In this document: piece after piece, positions 51,529 to 63,845 of the stretch | Layout: the number at the start of each line of letters is the position of its first letter | How positions within the stretch are numbered: position 1 is the first letter of the stretch | Assembly: GCA_963575745.1 (NCBI GenBank) | Contig: CAUYUJ010007269.1 | Span: 353,501-417,500, forward strand | Direction of reading: 5' to 3' | From: Prorocentrum cordatum | Lineage: Eukaryota; Sar; Dinophyceae; Prorocentrales; Prorocentraceae | DNA: 64,000 nucleotides | Position numbers and translations under genes: made by a program | The notes under the pieces: model-generated | Told to the model about the DNA's origin: nothing | Database searches by the model: none | The model's input: only the letters and a program-made list of their open reading frames with translations

Positions 51529-51728
51529 AAGACGGAAAGACGCCACTAACATAAACTTTTGGCGCTCCGCGCGGATTTCTCGGATCTGCGCCAGACCCCC
51601 CCCCCTGGCGCGCGGAGCGCGCCAGGGGCGGCGCCGGAGGCGCCGCCCGGGGGACTCAGCGCGGATCCAAGAAATCCGCGCGGAGCCCCAAACGTTTGTG
51701 TTGATGGCGTTTTTTCGTCTTCGACCCT
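51529..51728. mobile_element. 200-bp inverted-repeat element
   Basis: The left arm, about 51529-51600 (GAAGACGGAAAGACGCCA, GGCGCTCCGCGCGGATTTCT), is the inverse of the right arm, about 51650-51728. The centre holds GGCGCGCGGAGCGCGCC and GGCGCCGGAGGCGCC palindromes. Confidence 0.72.
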
Positions 51729-51829
51729 CAGCGCTCTGGAAGGCCAGGGTTCTCCTGCCCCGCCCCCACCGCCCTTCCTGCTGCAGCACCCCCCCTCGTG
51801 GCCTCCCTGGCCAGGCCGTCCGCGCTCTG

Positions 51830-52295
51830 CCGGCCCTCTCTCTCCGCGGCATCCTCCCCCCCTCTCTCCCTCCCTCTCCCTCTCCCCCTCTCCCCCTCTC
51901 CCTGCCCCCCATGTCGCTTCGCGAACTCACCATTTCCATTCCCATTTCTCTCCCTTCCCCCCTCTCCCTCTCCGCCGCATCCCCCCCTCTCCCTGCCCCC
52001 CCCCTTCCCGCCTTGAGACGCGCCTTGGTTTTGATGCGTCGGCTGCGCGCCGTCCTGTGGCAGCGCCCCTGGGGGACAGTGCTGCCTCCCATCCGCGTCC
52101 CTGCTGCCAACGCCTGCGGTCCCCCCTCCCCCCGCCCCCTCCTCCTCCTCCTCCTCCTACTCCTCCTCCTCCTCCTGCTCCTCCTCCTCCTCCTCGCTCC
52201 TCGTCGCTCCTCGCTCCTCGCTCCTCTTCCTCGCTCCTCCTCCTCCTCCTCCTCCTCCTCCTCCTCCTCCTCCTCCTCCTCCTCCTCGCTCCTCC
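51830..52295. repeat. Pyrimidine-rich DNA ending in (TCC)n
   Basis: CTCTCCCTC-type DNA from 51835 and a long imperfect TCC run at 52139-52295 with TCG interruptions. Confidence 0.85.
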
Positions 52296-52447
52296 CCCAG
52301 CTCGGGTCCTTGGACGCGGGCTCGCGACGGCTGGCCCGGAGGGGGCTGGAGCGCGCCAGGCGCAGGCCTGCGGCCGGGGGCGGGAGGCAGCGAGGCGGAG
52401 CCATGATCGGGGAAGGGCGTCTCGGGTCGGGTGCGCCCCCTGCTCAT

Positions 52448-53060
52448 ATTCTTCTTCTTCTTCTTCGTATTCTTCTTCTTATTCTTATTATTAGTATTAG
52501 TATTAGTATTGGTATTAGTGTTAGTATTAGTATTAGTATTGGTATTAGTATTAGTATTAGTATTAGTATTAGTATTTTTATTTGTATTAGTATTAGTATT
52601 ATTATTAATATTATTATTATTATTACTACTACTATTATTATTATGATTATTATTCGTATTATTGTTAGTATTATTATTAACAACATTACTATTATTATTA
52701 TTATTATTAGTAGTAGTAATATTACTAATAATATTAGTAGTCTTATTATTATTATTATTATTATTCCCCTCTCTCTCTCGCTCTCTCTCTCTCTCTCGCT
52801 CGCTCTTGCCCTCTCTCTCTCTCTCGCTCTCTCGCTTCTCTCTCTCTCTCTCTTTCTGCTTCTCTCCCTCTCTGTCCCTCTCTCTGTCTCTATTTTTTTT
52901 GTTTTTCTCTCTCTCTCTCTCTGTCCCTCTCTGTCCCTCTATCTGTTTGTTTGTTTCTCTCTCTCTCTCTCTTCCCTCCTCTCTCTCTCTCTGTTTCTCC
53001 CTCTCTCTCGCTCTCTCCCTCTCCTCCCTCTCCTCTCTCTCTCCTCTCTCACTCCGACGT
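52448..53060. repeat. Ordered microsatellite block: (TTC)n, (TTAGTA)n, (TTA)n, (CT)n
   Basis: TTC at 52448-52488, hexamer TTAGTA with TTGGTA variants at 52489-52600, TTA with ACTACT at 52600-52768, and CT/CTCTGTCC at 52769-53060. The open 746-codon frame across it is an artefact. Confidence 0.92.
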
Positions 53061-53269
53061 CGTGTTTCTCCTCACAATGTGGTTTCCTGGAGGTCTGCGC
53101 CCCCTTCTAGGACTGGCTTTTCATCCCGCGTCGTTTTCTGGCGGCCCCGCAACCCCCAAAATTGCCACAGACCGTCGGCCGTGGTGTTTTCAGGACGCGA
53201 GGATGTTAGGGTATCTTCGGTTCCGTCTCTCGTGACCCCATCACTTCCTCCATCCTCTCACCCCCTCTC

Positions 53270-53720
53270 CTGCCACATCCTCCTCCTCCTCCTCCTCCCC
53301 GGCCCTGCCCTCTCCCTCTTCGCCGTGGTCGTCGCCGTCTTTGACTTCGCCCCCCCTGCCCTCTGCCGCCTCCTCATGTTTTCCTCGTCGCCCCCCCTCC
53401 GCATCTGCCTTCTCCTCACTTTTCTCCCCACCCTCTGCTTCCGCATCGTCCTCCGACCCCACCTCCTCTGCAGGTCCTTCTCCCGTCATCACCCCTCCAT
53501 TGCCTTCTCCTCTCCTCCGGACCCTCCCCGTCCTCCCCCCCCCCGTACTCCTCCCCTCCCCTCACCCGCTCCCCCTCCCCCTCTTGTGCCCTCTCCCACT
53601 CCCCCTTCTGCCTCCCGCTCTTCTCTTCTCGTCCTGCCTTCCTCCAGGCCTCCCTCCCATCTTCCTTCGCCTCATCCTCCTCCCTTCTGCTCCTCTGTCC
53701 GTGCCCTCCTGGCCCCCCTC
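53270..53720. repeat. Pyrimidine-rich low-complexity DNA
   Basis: CCTCCT, CTTCTCC and CCCCTCC words dominate; there is no fixed unit. Confidence 0.65.
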
Positions 53721-53811
53721 CGCCCCCGCAGCTGGGACAGGAAACGCGCGCAACGCGTGCACCACCGCAGGCTGGAAACGCACGTGGCTGGATTCCCCCA
53801 CGTGCATCGGG

Positions 53812-54002
53812 TCGGGCGAAAGGGGGAGATAGCAAAGGGGGGGGTTGAGAATCAGCTCACGTAGCCGATTTTCCTGGCGCCTCCCGGCGCCGGGAGGCGC
53901 CCATGTATCGAGGAATGGGCCCCTCGGTGAGGCCGAAACCAGCTGCATGCAGCAAATTTCGTAACCCCCCCTTTCCCAATCCCCCCCTTTCGCCCGGCCC
54001 GA
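53812..54002. mobile_element. Foldback repeat family E, copy 2
   Basis: It matches 6723-6918 along its whole length. The ends TCGGGCGAAAGGGGG and the inverse of CCCTTTCGCCCGGCCCGA face each other, with the central palindrome GGCGCCTCCCGGCGCC. Confidence 0.78.
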
Positions 54003-54149
54003 GTGGAGCACTCGGAGAGGCCACGCGCTGGAGATACGCGCGCGGAAGTCCGGCCCACAGCCCCACAGCCCCTCCGGACACATGTGCATCCCCCTCTCGC
54101 CCAGGCTGGCCACGCCATGAGGCGGCGCGCCAGGGGGAGGGGGAAGTGA

Positions 54150-54335
54150 GAAGGGGGAGGAGGAGGAGGAGGAGGAGGAGGAGGAGGAGGAGGAGGAGGA
54201 GGAGGAGGAGGAGGAGGAGGGAGGAGGAGGAGGAGGAGGAGGAGGAGGAGGAGGAGAGGGAGAGGGAGTAGGAGGAGGAGGAGGACGAGGAGGAGGAGGA
54301 GGATGAGGAGGAGGAGGAGGAGGAGGAGGAGCAGG
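54150..54335. repeat. (GGA)n microsatellite
   Basis: Two long GGA runs with GGGAGA and GACGA interruptions. Confidence 0.93.
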
Positions 54336-54490
54336 ACGGGCCTTCTCAGAAGGCTCGGGACGTCCCCCGAGCCTTCTGAGAGAAGCTGTCTGAACCTTCC
54401 CCGAAGACGCGCAGAAGTCCTCAGGAGGCGCGAGGGCTCCTGAGAAGCCCCGCCGCCTTCTGAGAAGGTCCTCTCCTTCCCACTTCCCCC
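54333..54490. repeat. Dispersed repeat H, copy 2 (inverted)
   Basis: It is the reverse complement of 8225-8365, with AGCCCCGCCGCC, CTTCTGAGAAGG and CTTCCCACTTCCCC. The first 50 bp are also a short inverted repeat (CCTTCTCAGAAGGCTCGGGA and TCCCCCGAGCCTTCTGAGA). Confidence 0.65.
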
Positions 54491-54510
54491 GCCCGTGCTC
54501 GCCGCCGAAC

Positions 54511-55238
54511 CATGTGACCGACTCCAGAAACGTTTGTTTGACTTGCGGCCCGCAAGGAGAAGTCCAGAGGGCGGTATGACCGAGGCTGGGGCACAGCGAC
54601 AGATAATTGGCGCGAGAACGCGCGAAGTGCACCTGCAAACAAAGTAGGAAGAGAGGCGGCCACAATTGGGCCCGATTCCAGAAACCCGGAACCCCCCAAA
54701 ACGGTTCCGTCTCTGGGGGGGCGCATCTTTCAATCCCGCCGCCTCCGCCGGCGGAGCGCCGTCCTCGTTTTGCTCCCGGCGCCCTCCGACGACCTTGCGC
54801 CGAGGAAGAGGTGCCAACTCCCTTCGGTCCTCGGAGGCGAGGCCCTTTCTGGAACGCCTAATGTGTACAGTCGGACTTGTTTGGGCAGGACACGCGAGAG
54901 GGCACGAGATCCTTCCAAGGGCCACAGTGCAATAGGAATGTAGGAGGCATGGGTCGCGAGACACAGGACACGGGGGTACCCTCGATGTGGCAGGGTCGAC
55001 CTGCTAATCAGGGCCGACTGTACACTGTGGGTTCAGCTTCACGTGGATGTTGTAGCTGTGCGCGTGCAGTTGGCAGCGCGTGAGGATTACGTCCTGTGCG
55101 CTCATGTGGCGTCCATCCTCGGCACACGGCGCACACTCGAACCGTCTCGCTCGTCTTCTGCGCGCGTTGGAGGCTGAAGGGCATGCACGCGCTCTTCTTC
55201 GGGGTGGCACGTAACCCTTCGCCGTTGATGTGGCAGGG
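54511..55238. other. Unannotated stretch, no gene seen
   Basis: GC-rich DNA without arrays. A degenerate duplicate around GTACCCTCGATGTGGCAGGG and GTAACCCTTCGCCGTTGATG is possible but weak. Confidence 0.35.
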
Positions 55239-55265
55239 ACCTTGCCGCCGCCGCCATCGTCGTCC

Positions 55266-55329
<64 letters not shown>

Positions 55330-55608
55330 CTTCCGTCACCGCCGTCGTCGTCGCCGCCGGCCGTCGTCGTCGTCGTGGTCGTCGTCGTCACCGCCGTCCG
55401 TCGTCGTTGTCGTCGTCGTCCGTCGTCCGTCGTCCGTCGTCGTGGTCGTCGTCGTCACCGCCGCCGCCGCCAGCGAAGCCGCCGTCGTCGTCGTCGTCAT
55501 CGTCGTCGTCGTCGTCGCCGTCCGTCGTCGTCGTCGTCATCGTCGTCCGTCGTCCGTCGTCCGGCGTCGTCGTCATCGTCGTCGTCACCGCCGCCGCCGC
55601 CGCCGCAG

Positions 55609-55663
<55 letters not shown>

Positions 55664-55822
55664 CTCCGTCCGTCGTCGTCGTCGTCTTCATCGTCGTCGT
55701 CGTCGTCGCCGTCCGTCATCGACGTCGTCGTCGTCGTCATCGTCGTCCGTCGTGGTCGTCGTTGTCGTCGTCCGACGTCGTCATCGTCGCCGCCGCCAAC
55801 GCCGCCATCTCCGTCGCCGTCG

Positions 55823-55854
<32 letters not shown>

Positions 55855-56044
55855 CGTGATCATTCCGTCGTTGTCGTCGCCGTCGTCATCGTTGTCGTCA
55901 TTGTCGTCGTCGTCGTCGTCGTACGTCGTCTTAGCGTTTTCGTCATTATCGTCGTCGTTATCGTCGTCGTCGTCGGCCATCGTCGTCGTCGTCCATCTTC
56001 GCCTCCACCGCTGTCGTCGTCGACGTCGTCGTCGTCTTCGTCGT

Positions 56045-56083
<39 letters not shown>

Positions 56084-56530
56084 TCGTCGTCGTCGTCGGC
56101 GTTAAAGTCGTCGTCGTCGTTGTCGTCGTCGTCGTCATCGTCGTCGCCCGTCGCCGTTGTCGTCGTCGTCGTCCGTCGTCGATGTCGTCGCCGTCGTCGT
56201 CGTCGTCGCCGTCGCCGCCACCGTCGTCGTCGTCGTCGATGCCGCCGCCGTCCGTCGTCGTCGTTGTCGTCGTCGTCGTCCTTTGTCCGTCGTCCGTCAT
56301 CGTGGTCGTCGTCGTCACCGCCGCCGCTGCCAACGCCGCCGCCATCGTCGTCGTCGTCGTCGTCGTCGCCGTCCGTCGTCGTCGTCGTCGTCATCGTCGT
56401 CCATCGTCCGTCGTCGTCGTCCGTCGTCCGTCGTCCGGCACCGCCGCTGTCGTATTCGTCGTCGTCGTCGTCCATCATCATCGTCGTCGTCGTCGACTTC
56501 GTCCGTCATCGTCGTCGTCGACGTCCTCGT

Positions 56531-56565
<35 letters not shown>

Positions 56566-56771
56566 GTCCGCCATCGACGTCGTCGTCGGTATCGTGGTTG
56601 TCGTCGTCGTCGTCGTCGTCGTCCGTCGTCGTCGATGTTGTCGACGCCGCCGTCATCCGTCGTCGTTGTCGACGCCGCCGTTGTCGTCGTCGTCGTTGTC
56701 GTCCGTCGTCGTCGTCGACGCCGCCGTCACCGCCGCCATCTCCGTCGCCGTCGCCGTCGGCGTCGTCGTTG

Positions 56772-56803
<32 letters not shown>

Positions 56804-58075
56804 GTTGTCGTCGACGTCGTCGTTGTCGTCGTTGTCGTCGTTGTCTTTGTCGTCGTCGTCCGTCGTCTTTGTCGTTGTCGTCATTCTCATCGTCGTTGTC
56901 GTCATCGTTATCGTCGTCGTCGACGTCGTCGGCCGTCGTCGTCGTCGTCCGTCGTCGCCGCCACCGCCGTCGTCGTCGACGTCGTCATCGTCGTCGCCAT
57001 CGTCGTCCGTCGTCGTCGTCATCGCCGTCGTCGTCGTCGTCGTTATCGTCGTCGTCGTTGTCGTCGTCGTCGTCGTCATCGTCGTCGTCGGTCGTCGTGG
57101 TCATCGACGTCGTCCGTCGTCGACGTCGTCACCATCGTCGTCATTGTCGTCATTCTCTTCGTCGTCACCATCGTCGTCGTCAATCGGCGTTATCGTCGCC
57201 GCGTCCGCCGCCGCCACCGTCGCCGCCGCCAACGTCGTCGTCGTCGTCATCATCGTCGTCCGTCGTCCTCGTCATCGTCGTCGTCGCCACGTCCACCGCC
57301 GCCGTCGTCGTCGTCGTCGTCGTCACCGTCGTCGTTGTCGTCTGACGTCCGTCGTCATAGTCGTCGTCGTCGTCCTTGCCGTCGTCGTCGTCGTCGTCGT
57401 TGTCGTCGTTGTCGTCGTCGTCATCGTCATCAGCGTCCGTCGTCCGTCGTCGTCGTCGTCGTCACTGCCGCTGCCGCCGCCAACGCCGTCGTCGTCGACG
57501 TCGTCGTCGTCGTCGTCTGTCGTCGTCGTGATCGCGGTCGTCGTCGTCGTCGCCGCCGCCGTCGTCGTCGTCGTCCTCGCCGCCGTCCGTCGTCGTCGTC
57601 GTCGTGCGTCGTCCGTCGTGCGTCGTCGTGGTCGTCGTCGTCACCGCCGCCGCCGCCAACGCCGCCGCCGTCGCCGTCGTCGAAGTCGTCGTCGTCGCCG
57701 TCAGTCGTCGTTGTCGTCGTCCGTCGTCCGTCGTCTGTCGTCGTCGTCGTCCTTTGAGCCACCGCCGTCGCCGCCGCCGCCGCCGTCGTCGTTGTCGTCG
57801 TCGTCGTCGTCGACTTCGTCCGGCGTCGTCGTCGTCGCCCGCCATCGTCGTCGTAATCGTCCGTCATTGTCGTCGTCGTCGTCGGCAATCGTCGTCGTCT
57901 TCGTCATCGCCGTCCGTCGCCGTCGTCGTCGTCTTCGCCGTCGTCGTCGTCGTTATCGTGGTCGTCGTCGTCGCCGCCACCGCCACCGCCATCTCCGTCG
58001 CCGTCATCGTTATCGTCGTCGCCGTCGTCGTCGTCGTTCGTCGTCGTTGTCGTCGGTGTCGCCGTCGTCATCGTT

Positions 58076-58117
<42 letters not shown>

Positions 58118-58357
58118 CGTCGTCTTTGTCGTTGTCGTCAAGACCGTCGTCGTTATCGTCGTCGTCGTAGTCGTCGGCCGTCGTCGTCCGTCGTCTCCTC
58201 CACCGCCGTCGTCGTCGACGTCGTCGTCGTCGTCCGTCGTCGTCGTCGTCGCCGTCGTCGTCGTGGTCGTGATCGTCGTCGTCGTGGTCGGCCATCGTTG
58301 TCATCATCGTCGTTGTCAGTCGTCCGTCGTCGACGTCGTCGTCGTCGTCGACTTCGT

Positions 58358-58396
<39 letters not shown>

Positions 58397-58882
58397 ATCG
58401 CCGTTGTCGTCGCCGCGCCCGCCGCCGCCATGGTCGTCGTCGTCGTCGTCGTCGTCGTCCGTTGTCGTCGTCGCCGCCACCGCAGCCGCCGCCGCCGCCG
58501 TCGTCCGTCGTCGTCCGTCGTCGTCGTCGTCGTCGTCGTCGCCATCGGCGTCGTCGTCGTTATCGTCGTCGTCGAAGTTTTCGTCGTTGTCGTCGTCTTC
58601 GTCCGTCGTCGTCGTCGTCGCCGTCGTCGCCACCGCAGCCGCTGCCGCCGCAGTCGTCGCCGTCGCAGCCGACGGTGCCGCCACCGCCGTCGTCGTCGTC
58701 GTCGTCGCCGACGTCGTCGTCTGTCGTCCGTCGTCCGTCGTCGTCGTCGTCGTCGCCGAAGGCGTCGTCGTCGTCGACGTCGCCGTCCGTCGTCGTCGTC
58801 GTCGTCATCATCGTCGTGCGTCGTCCGTCGTCCGTCGTCGTCGTCGTCGTCGCCGCCGCTGCCGCCGCCGCCGGCGCACACG

Positions 58883-58934
<52 letters not shown>

Positions 58935-58953
58935 GGTCGTCGTCGTCGTCGTC

Positions 58954-58984
<31 letters not shown>

Positions 58985-59103
58985 GCCGTCGTCGTCGTCG
59001 TCGCCGCCGTCCGTCGTCGTCGACATCGTCGCCCGTCGCCCGTCGTCCGTCGTCGTCGTCGTCGCCGCAGCCGCCGCAGCCGCCGCCGCTGCCGTCGTCG
59101 TCG

Positions 59104-59182
<79 letters not shown>

Positions 59183-59280
59183 TATCGTCGTAGTTATCGT
59201 CGTCGTGATCGTCGTCGTCGTCGTCCGTCGTCGTCGTCGTCGTCGCCTCCGCCGCCGCCGTCGTCGTCTGTCGTCGTCGA

Positions 59281-59311
<31 letters not shown>

Positions 59312-59536
59312 CGTCGTCGTCGCCGTCGTCGTCGTCGTCGACGACGTCGTCGTCGTCGTTATCGTCGTCGTCGTGATCGGCCGTCGTCGTCGTCGTCATT
59401 GTCGTCGTCCGTCGCCGTTGTCGTCGTCGTCGGCCGTCGTCGACGTCGTCGCCGTCGTCGACGTCGTCGCCGTCGTCGTCGTTGTCGTCGTCATCGTCGT
59501 CTGTCGTCGTTGTCGGCGCCGCGTCCGCCGCCGCCT

Positions 59537-59577
<41 letters not shown>

Positions 59578-59720
59578 CGTCGTCGTCGTCGTCGTCGCCG
59601 CTCACGGCTCCACCGTCGTCGTATTCGTCATCGCCCGTCGACGTCGTCGTCTGTCGTCCGTCGCCCGTCGTCGCCGTCGTCATCGTCGTCCGTCGTCCAT
59701 CGCCGCCGCCGCCGCCGCTG

Positions 59721-59776
<56 letters not shown>

Positions 59777-59975
59777 CGTCGTCGTCGTCGTTATCGTCGT
59801 CGTCCGTAATCGTCGTTGTCGTCGTTGTCGTCACCGCCGCCGTCGTCGTCGTCGTCGCCGCCGTCCGTCGTCGTCGACACCGTCGTCCGTCCTCCGTCGT
59901 CAGTCGTCGTCGTCGCAATCACCGCCGCCGCCGCCGTCGCCGCCAGCCGTCGCCGCAACCGCCGCCACCGCCGCC

Positions 59976-60011
<36 letters not shown>

Positions 60012-60433
60012 CGTCGCCGACGTCATCGTCGTCGTCCGTCGTCGTCATCGTCCGTCGTCTTTGTCGCTGTCGTCGTTGTCGTCGTCGTTATCGTCGTCGT
60101 CGTAGTCGGCAGTCGTCGCTGCCGTCCGTGGTCGCCTCCGCCGCCGTCGTCGTCGACGTTTTCGTCGTCGTCGTCATCGTCGTCCGTCGTCGTCGTCGTC
60201 GTCATCGTCGCCCGTCGTCGTCGTCGTCGTCTTCGCCGTCGTCGTCGTCGTCGCCTCCGTCGTCGTCGTCGTGGTCGGCCGTCGTCGTCGTCGTCATGGT
60301 CGTCGTCGCTCGCCGCCACCGTCGTCGTCGTCGTCCGTCGCCGACGTCGTGGCCGTCGTCGTCGTTGTCGTCATTGTCGTCGTCGTCGTCGTCGTCATGG
60401 TCGTCTATCGTACCTGTCGTCGCCGCGTCCGCC

Positions 60434-60505
<72 letters not shown>

Positions 60506-60539
60506 CGTCGTCGCAGTCGTCGTCGTCATCGTCGTCGTC

Positions 60540-60570
<31 letters not shown>

Positions 60571-60648
60571 CGTCATCGACGTCGTCGCAGTCGTCGTTAC
60601 CGTCGTCGTCGTTGTCGTCGTTATCGTCGTCGTTATCGTCGCCGGCCA

Positions 60649-60680
<32 letters not shown>

Positions 60681-60983
60681 GACGCCGTCCGTCGTCCGTC
60701 GTCGTTGTCGTCGTCTTCGTCCGCCATCGACGTCATCGCCGACGTCGTCCTTGTCGTCGTTGTGGTCGTCGTCTGCCGTCGTCGTCCGTCGTTGTCGTCG
60801 TCGTCGCCGCTGCCGCCGCAGCCGTCGTCGTCCGTCGTTGTCGTCGTCGTCGTCGTCGTCGTGGTCGTCGTCGTCGTCGTCGTCCGTCGTCGTCGTCGTC
60901 GTCGCCGCCACCGTCGCCGCCATCGTCGTCGTCCGTCGTCGTTGTCGTCGTCTGTCGTCCGCCGTCCGTCGTCGTCGTCGCCG

Positions 60984-61015
<32 letters not shown>

Positions 61016-61073
61016 ACCGTCGCCGCCATCGTCGTCGTCCGTCGTCGTTGTCGTCGTCTGTCGTCCGTCGTCG

Positions 61074-61127
<54 letters not shown>

Positions 61128-61130
61128 GCC
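55239..61130. repeat. 5.9-kb degenerate (CGT)n array
   Basis: Almost every trinucleotide is GTC or a one-base variant (GCC, ATC, CCG insertion). The frequent word CCGTCGTCGTC shifts the phase by one or two bases, so runs in all three frames alternate. Neither GTC/CGT/TCG nor GAC/ACG/CGA contains a stop. That explains overlapping open frames up to 1910 codons on plus and hundreds on minus. Each trimer carries a CpG. No protein is supported. Confidence 0.97.
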
Positions 61131-61342
61131 CACCGATCTGGATCTTCAGAGGCACCGCGCTCGGCTCGAAGGAGGCCCCGCGGGGCTCGGCGGCGCCGTG
61201 CGGCCGCGAGAGGCGCGAGCCCAGGCACCTCGCTCGCCCGCCCTCCCTCCCTCCAGCCTCCGGCCTCCGCCTCCTCCGCGTGGCCCCTTCTCCTGCTCAC
61301 CCTCGCCCTCCCCTTCCTTACCCTCCTTTTCCTAGTTTTCCG
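61131..61342. other. Unique GC-rich spacer between arrays
   Basis: About 210 bp with no repeat, separating the CGT array from the TCC array. No gene is seen. Confidence 0.5.
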
Positions 61343-61620
61343 CCTCCTCCTCCTCCTCCTCCTCCTCCTCCTCCTCCTCCTCCTCCTCCTCCTCCTCCTC
61401 CTCCTCCTCCTCCTCCTCCTCCTCCTCCTCCTCCTCCTCCTCCTCCTCCTCCTCCTCCTCCTCCTCCTCCTCCTCCTCCTCCTCCTCCCCCCCACCTCAT
61501 TTTCCTCCTCCTCCTCCTCCTCCACCCCTCCTCCTCCTCCTCCTCCTCCTCCTCCTCCCCCTCCTCCTCCTCCTCCTCCTCCTCCTTCTCCTCCTCCTCC
61601 TCCTCCTCCTTTTCCTCCTC
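61343..61620. repeat. (TCC)n array, about 278 bp
   Basis: Pure CTC at 61347-61486, then CTC with CCC and TTC interruptions. It is the longest pure trinucleotide run in the window. Confidence 0.97.
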
Positions 61621-61714
61621 CCTGTCCTACTCCGCGGCAAGCGGCGGCACGCCGGCCGCAACCCGCCACGGGCTGCCCACCGAACCACACCTTGGACGCC
61701 TCGGGTGACGACCG

Positions 61715-63845
61715 GACAAACACACACAAACAGACACACACACAAACACACACACGCAGCCAACAAACACAAAACCACGCACAAACACACAAGCACACAC
61801 ACAAGCACACACCAACACACATAAACACACACAAACCTCCACACAAACACACCAAAAAGCACAACCAACCACACACACAAGCACACTAAAACACGCCCAC
61901 TCCCAAACACACAAACACAAACACACACACACACAAAAACGAACACACACACACAAACACACCCAAGCAAACAAACACATACAAACACATATTAACACGA
62001 ACACGCACACACACAAACAGACGCAAACACACAAGCACAAAAAAACACACACACAAACACACAAGCGCACACTCACAAACAAGCACACGCAGAACACACA
62101 CACAAACAGACAAACAGACACACAAACACACAAACACCCACACAAACACACAAACACACACACACGAAAACATACACACAAACACACACACACAACACCT
62201 ACAAACACACACAAGCAAACCAACACACAAACACACACAAACACACACGCAAACACATACACACACAACCAAACAAACACACAAACACACACACAAACAC
62301 AAACACACAAACACACACAAACACGAGCGCACACAAACACACACACACAAACACACACACAAACACACACAAGCAAACAACTGCACAAACACACACGAAC
62401 ACGCAAACACACAAACACACACAAACACTCAAAAGCAAGCAAACACACCGAGCAAACAAACAGATCAACAAACAAATACACACAAACGCGCACACAAACA
62501 CACAAACACATACACACACATACACATAAATACACACACGCAAACATAACGAACCACACACGCCCACAACCACGCAAACATGCAAGCACACAAACACGCA
62601 AACATAAGGAAACACACACAAACACACAAACAAACACACACACACACAAACACGCACACACACAAACACACACAAACACAAACACACACACACAAGCTAC
62701 AAGCACACACGCAGCACACAAAAACACATACAAACACACACAAACAAGAACGAACATACAAAAACACACACTCACACAAACACACACGCAAAAACACACA
62801 CAAACTCAGCAACACACAAAAACACAAACACACACGCACACACAAACACACGCAAACACACACACAAACAAACACACACACAAACAAACACACACACAAA
62901 CACACAAACACAAACAAACAAACACACACACACAAACACAAACACACACAACCACACGCAAACTCACACGCACATAAACACAAACACAATTACACACAAA
63001 CACGAACACACACAACCACGCACAAACATACACACAAACACACACAACCCCACACACAAGGACACACACACAAAGACACACAACCTCACACACAGAAACA
63101 CACACACAAACCATGACACGTACATGCAATCACACATAAACAAACACACAAAGAAACATACACTCACAAAAACCAACAAACACACAACTACACAAAGTCA
63201 ACACACACATGCACACCCTGACAAACACACAAACACACACACAAACACACACAATAGCACAAACACACACAACCACACACAATTACATACATGCACACAG
63301 CCACACGGACACACACGCACACACACAAACGCACACAAGCACAGTGACAACAGCACACAGACACACCCAGACACAAACACACGCACAAACACACACACAC
63401 ACACATACACACGAACACAAACACACACACAAACACACACCCATACACAAACACACACAAACACACACACAAACACACACACAAACGCAAACACAAACGC
63501 AAACACACACGGACCCACACACAATCACACACAAACACACACACAACCACACGCAAACTCACACAAACACGCACACATACAAACACACAACCACACGCAC
63601 ACACAAACACACACACAGGCAAACCCGCACACACACACCAACATACACACAAACACACACGAACATACACAACCACACCCACAAACACAAGCACCGCACA
63701 CAAAAACACACACACAACACACACACTAACACACACAAACACACAACGCCACACACAAACACACACACACAAACACGCACACAACCATACACACAAACAC
63801 ACAACCACACACAAGCAACCACACAAACACACAAACACACACATA
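61715..63845. repeat. 2.1-kb (ACACAA)-type array
   Basis: Mixed ACACAC and ACAAAC units without a strict period. The plus strand is almost all A and C; the minus strand is G/T-rich. Rare G and T are scattered as CACGC or CACATA. Frames of Thr/His/Gln or Val/Cys are artefacts. Confidence 0.96.

Noticed and set aside
52489-52600. TTAGTA array as an interstitial telomere
   Set aside because: Dinoflagellate telomeres use TTTAGGG; the hexamer lacks the G-run and grades into TTA repeats.
50870-53864. Plus frames of 746 and 400 codons with Leu/Ser runs
   Set aside because: They cross two palindromes and several pyrimidine microsatellites. The sequence is read as stop-poor repeat.
55096-61889. Open frames up to 1910 codons rich in Ser, Arg and Val, with Asp- and Thr-rich frames opposite
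   Set aside because: They lie in the CGT array, where no repeat unit contains a stop codon in any frame on either strand. The phase shifts repeatedly and no domain is visible.
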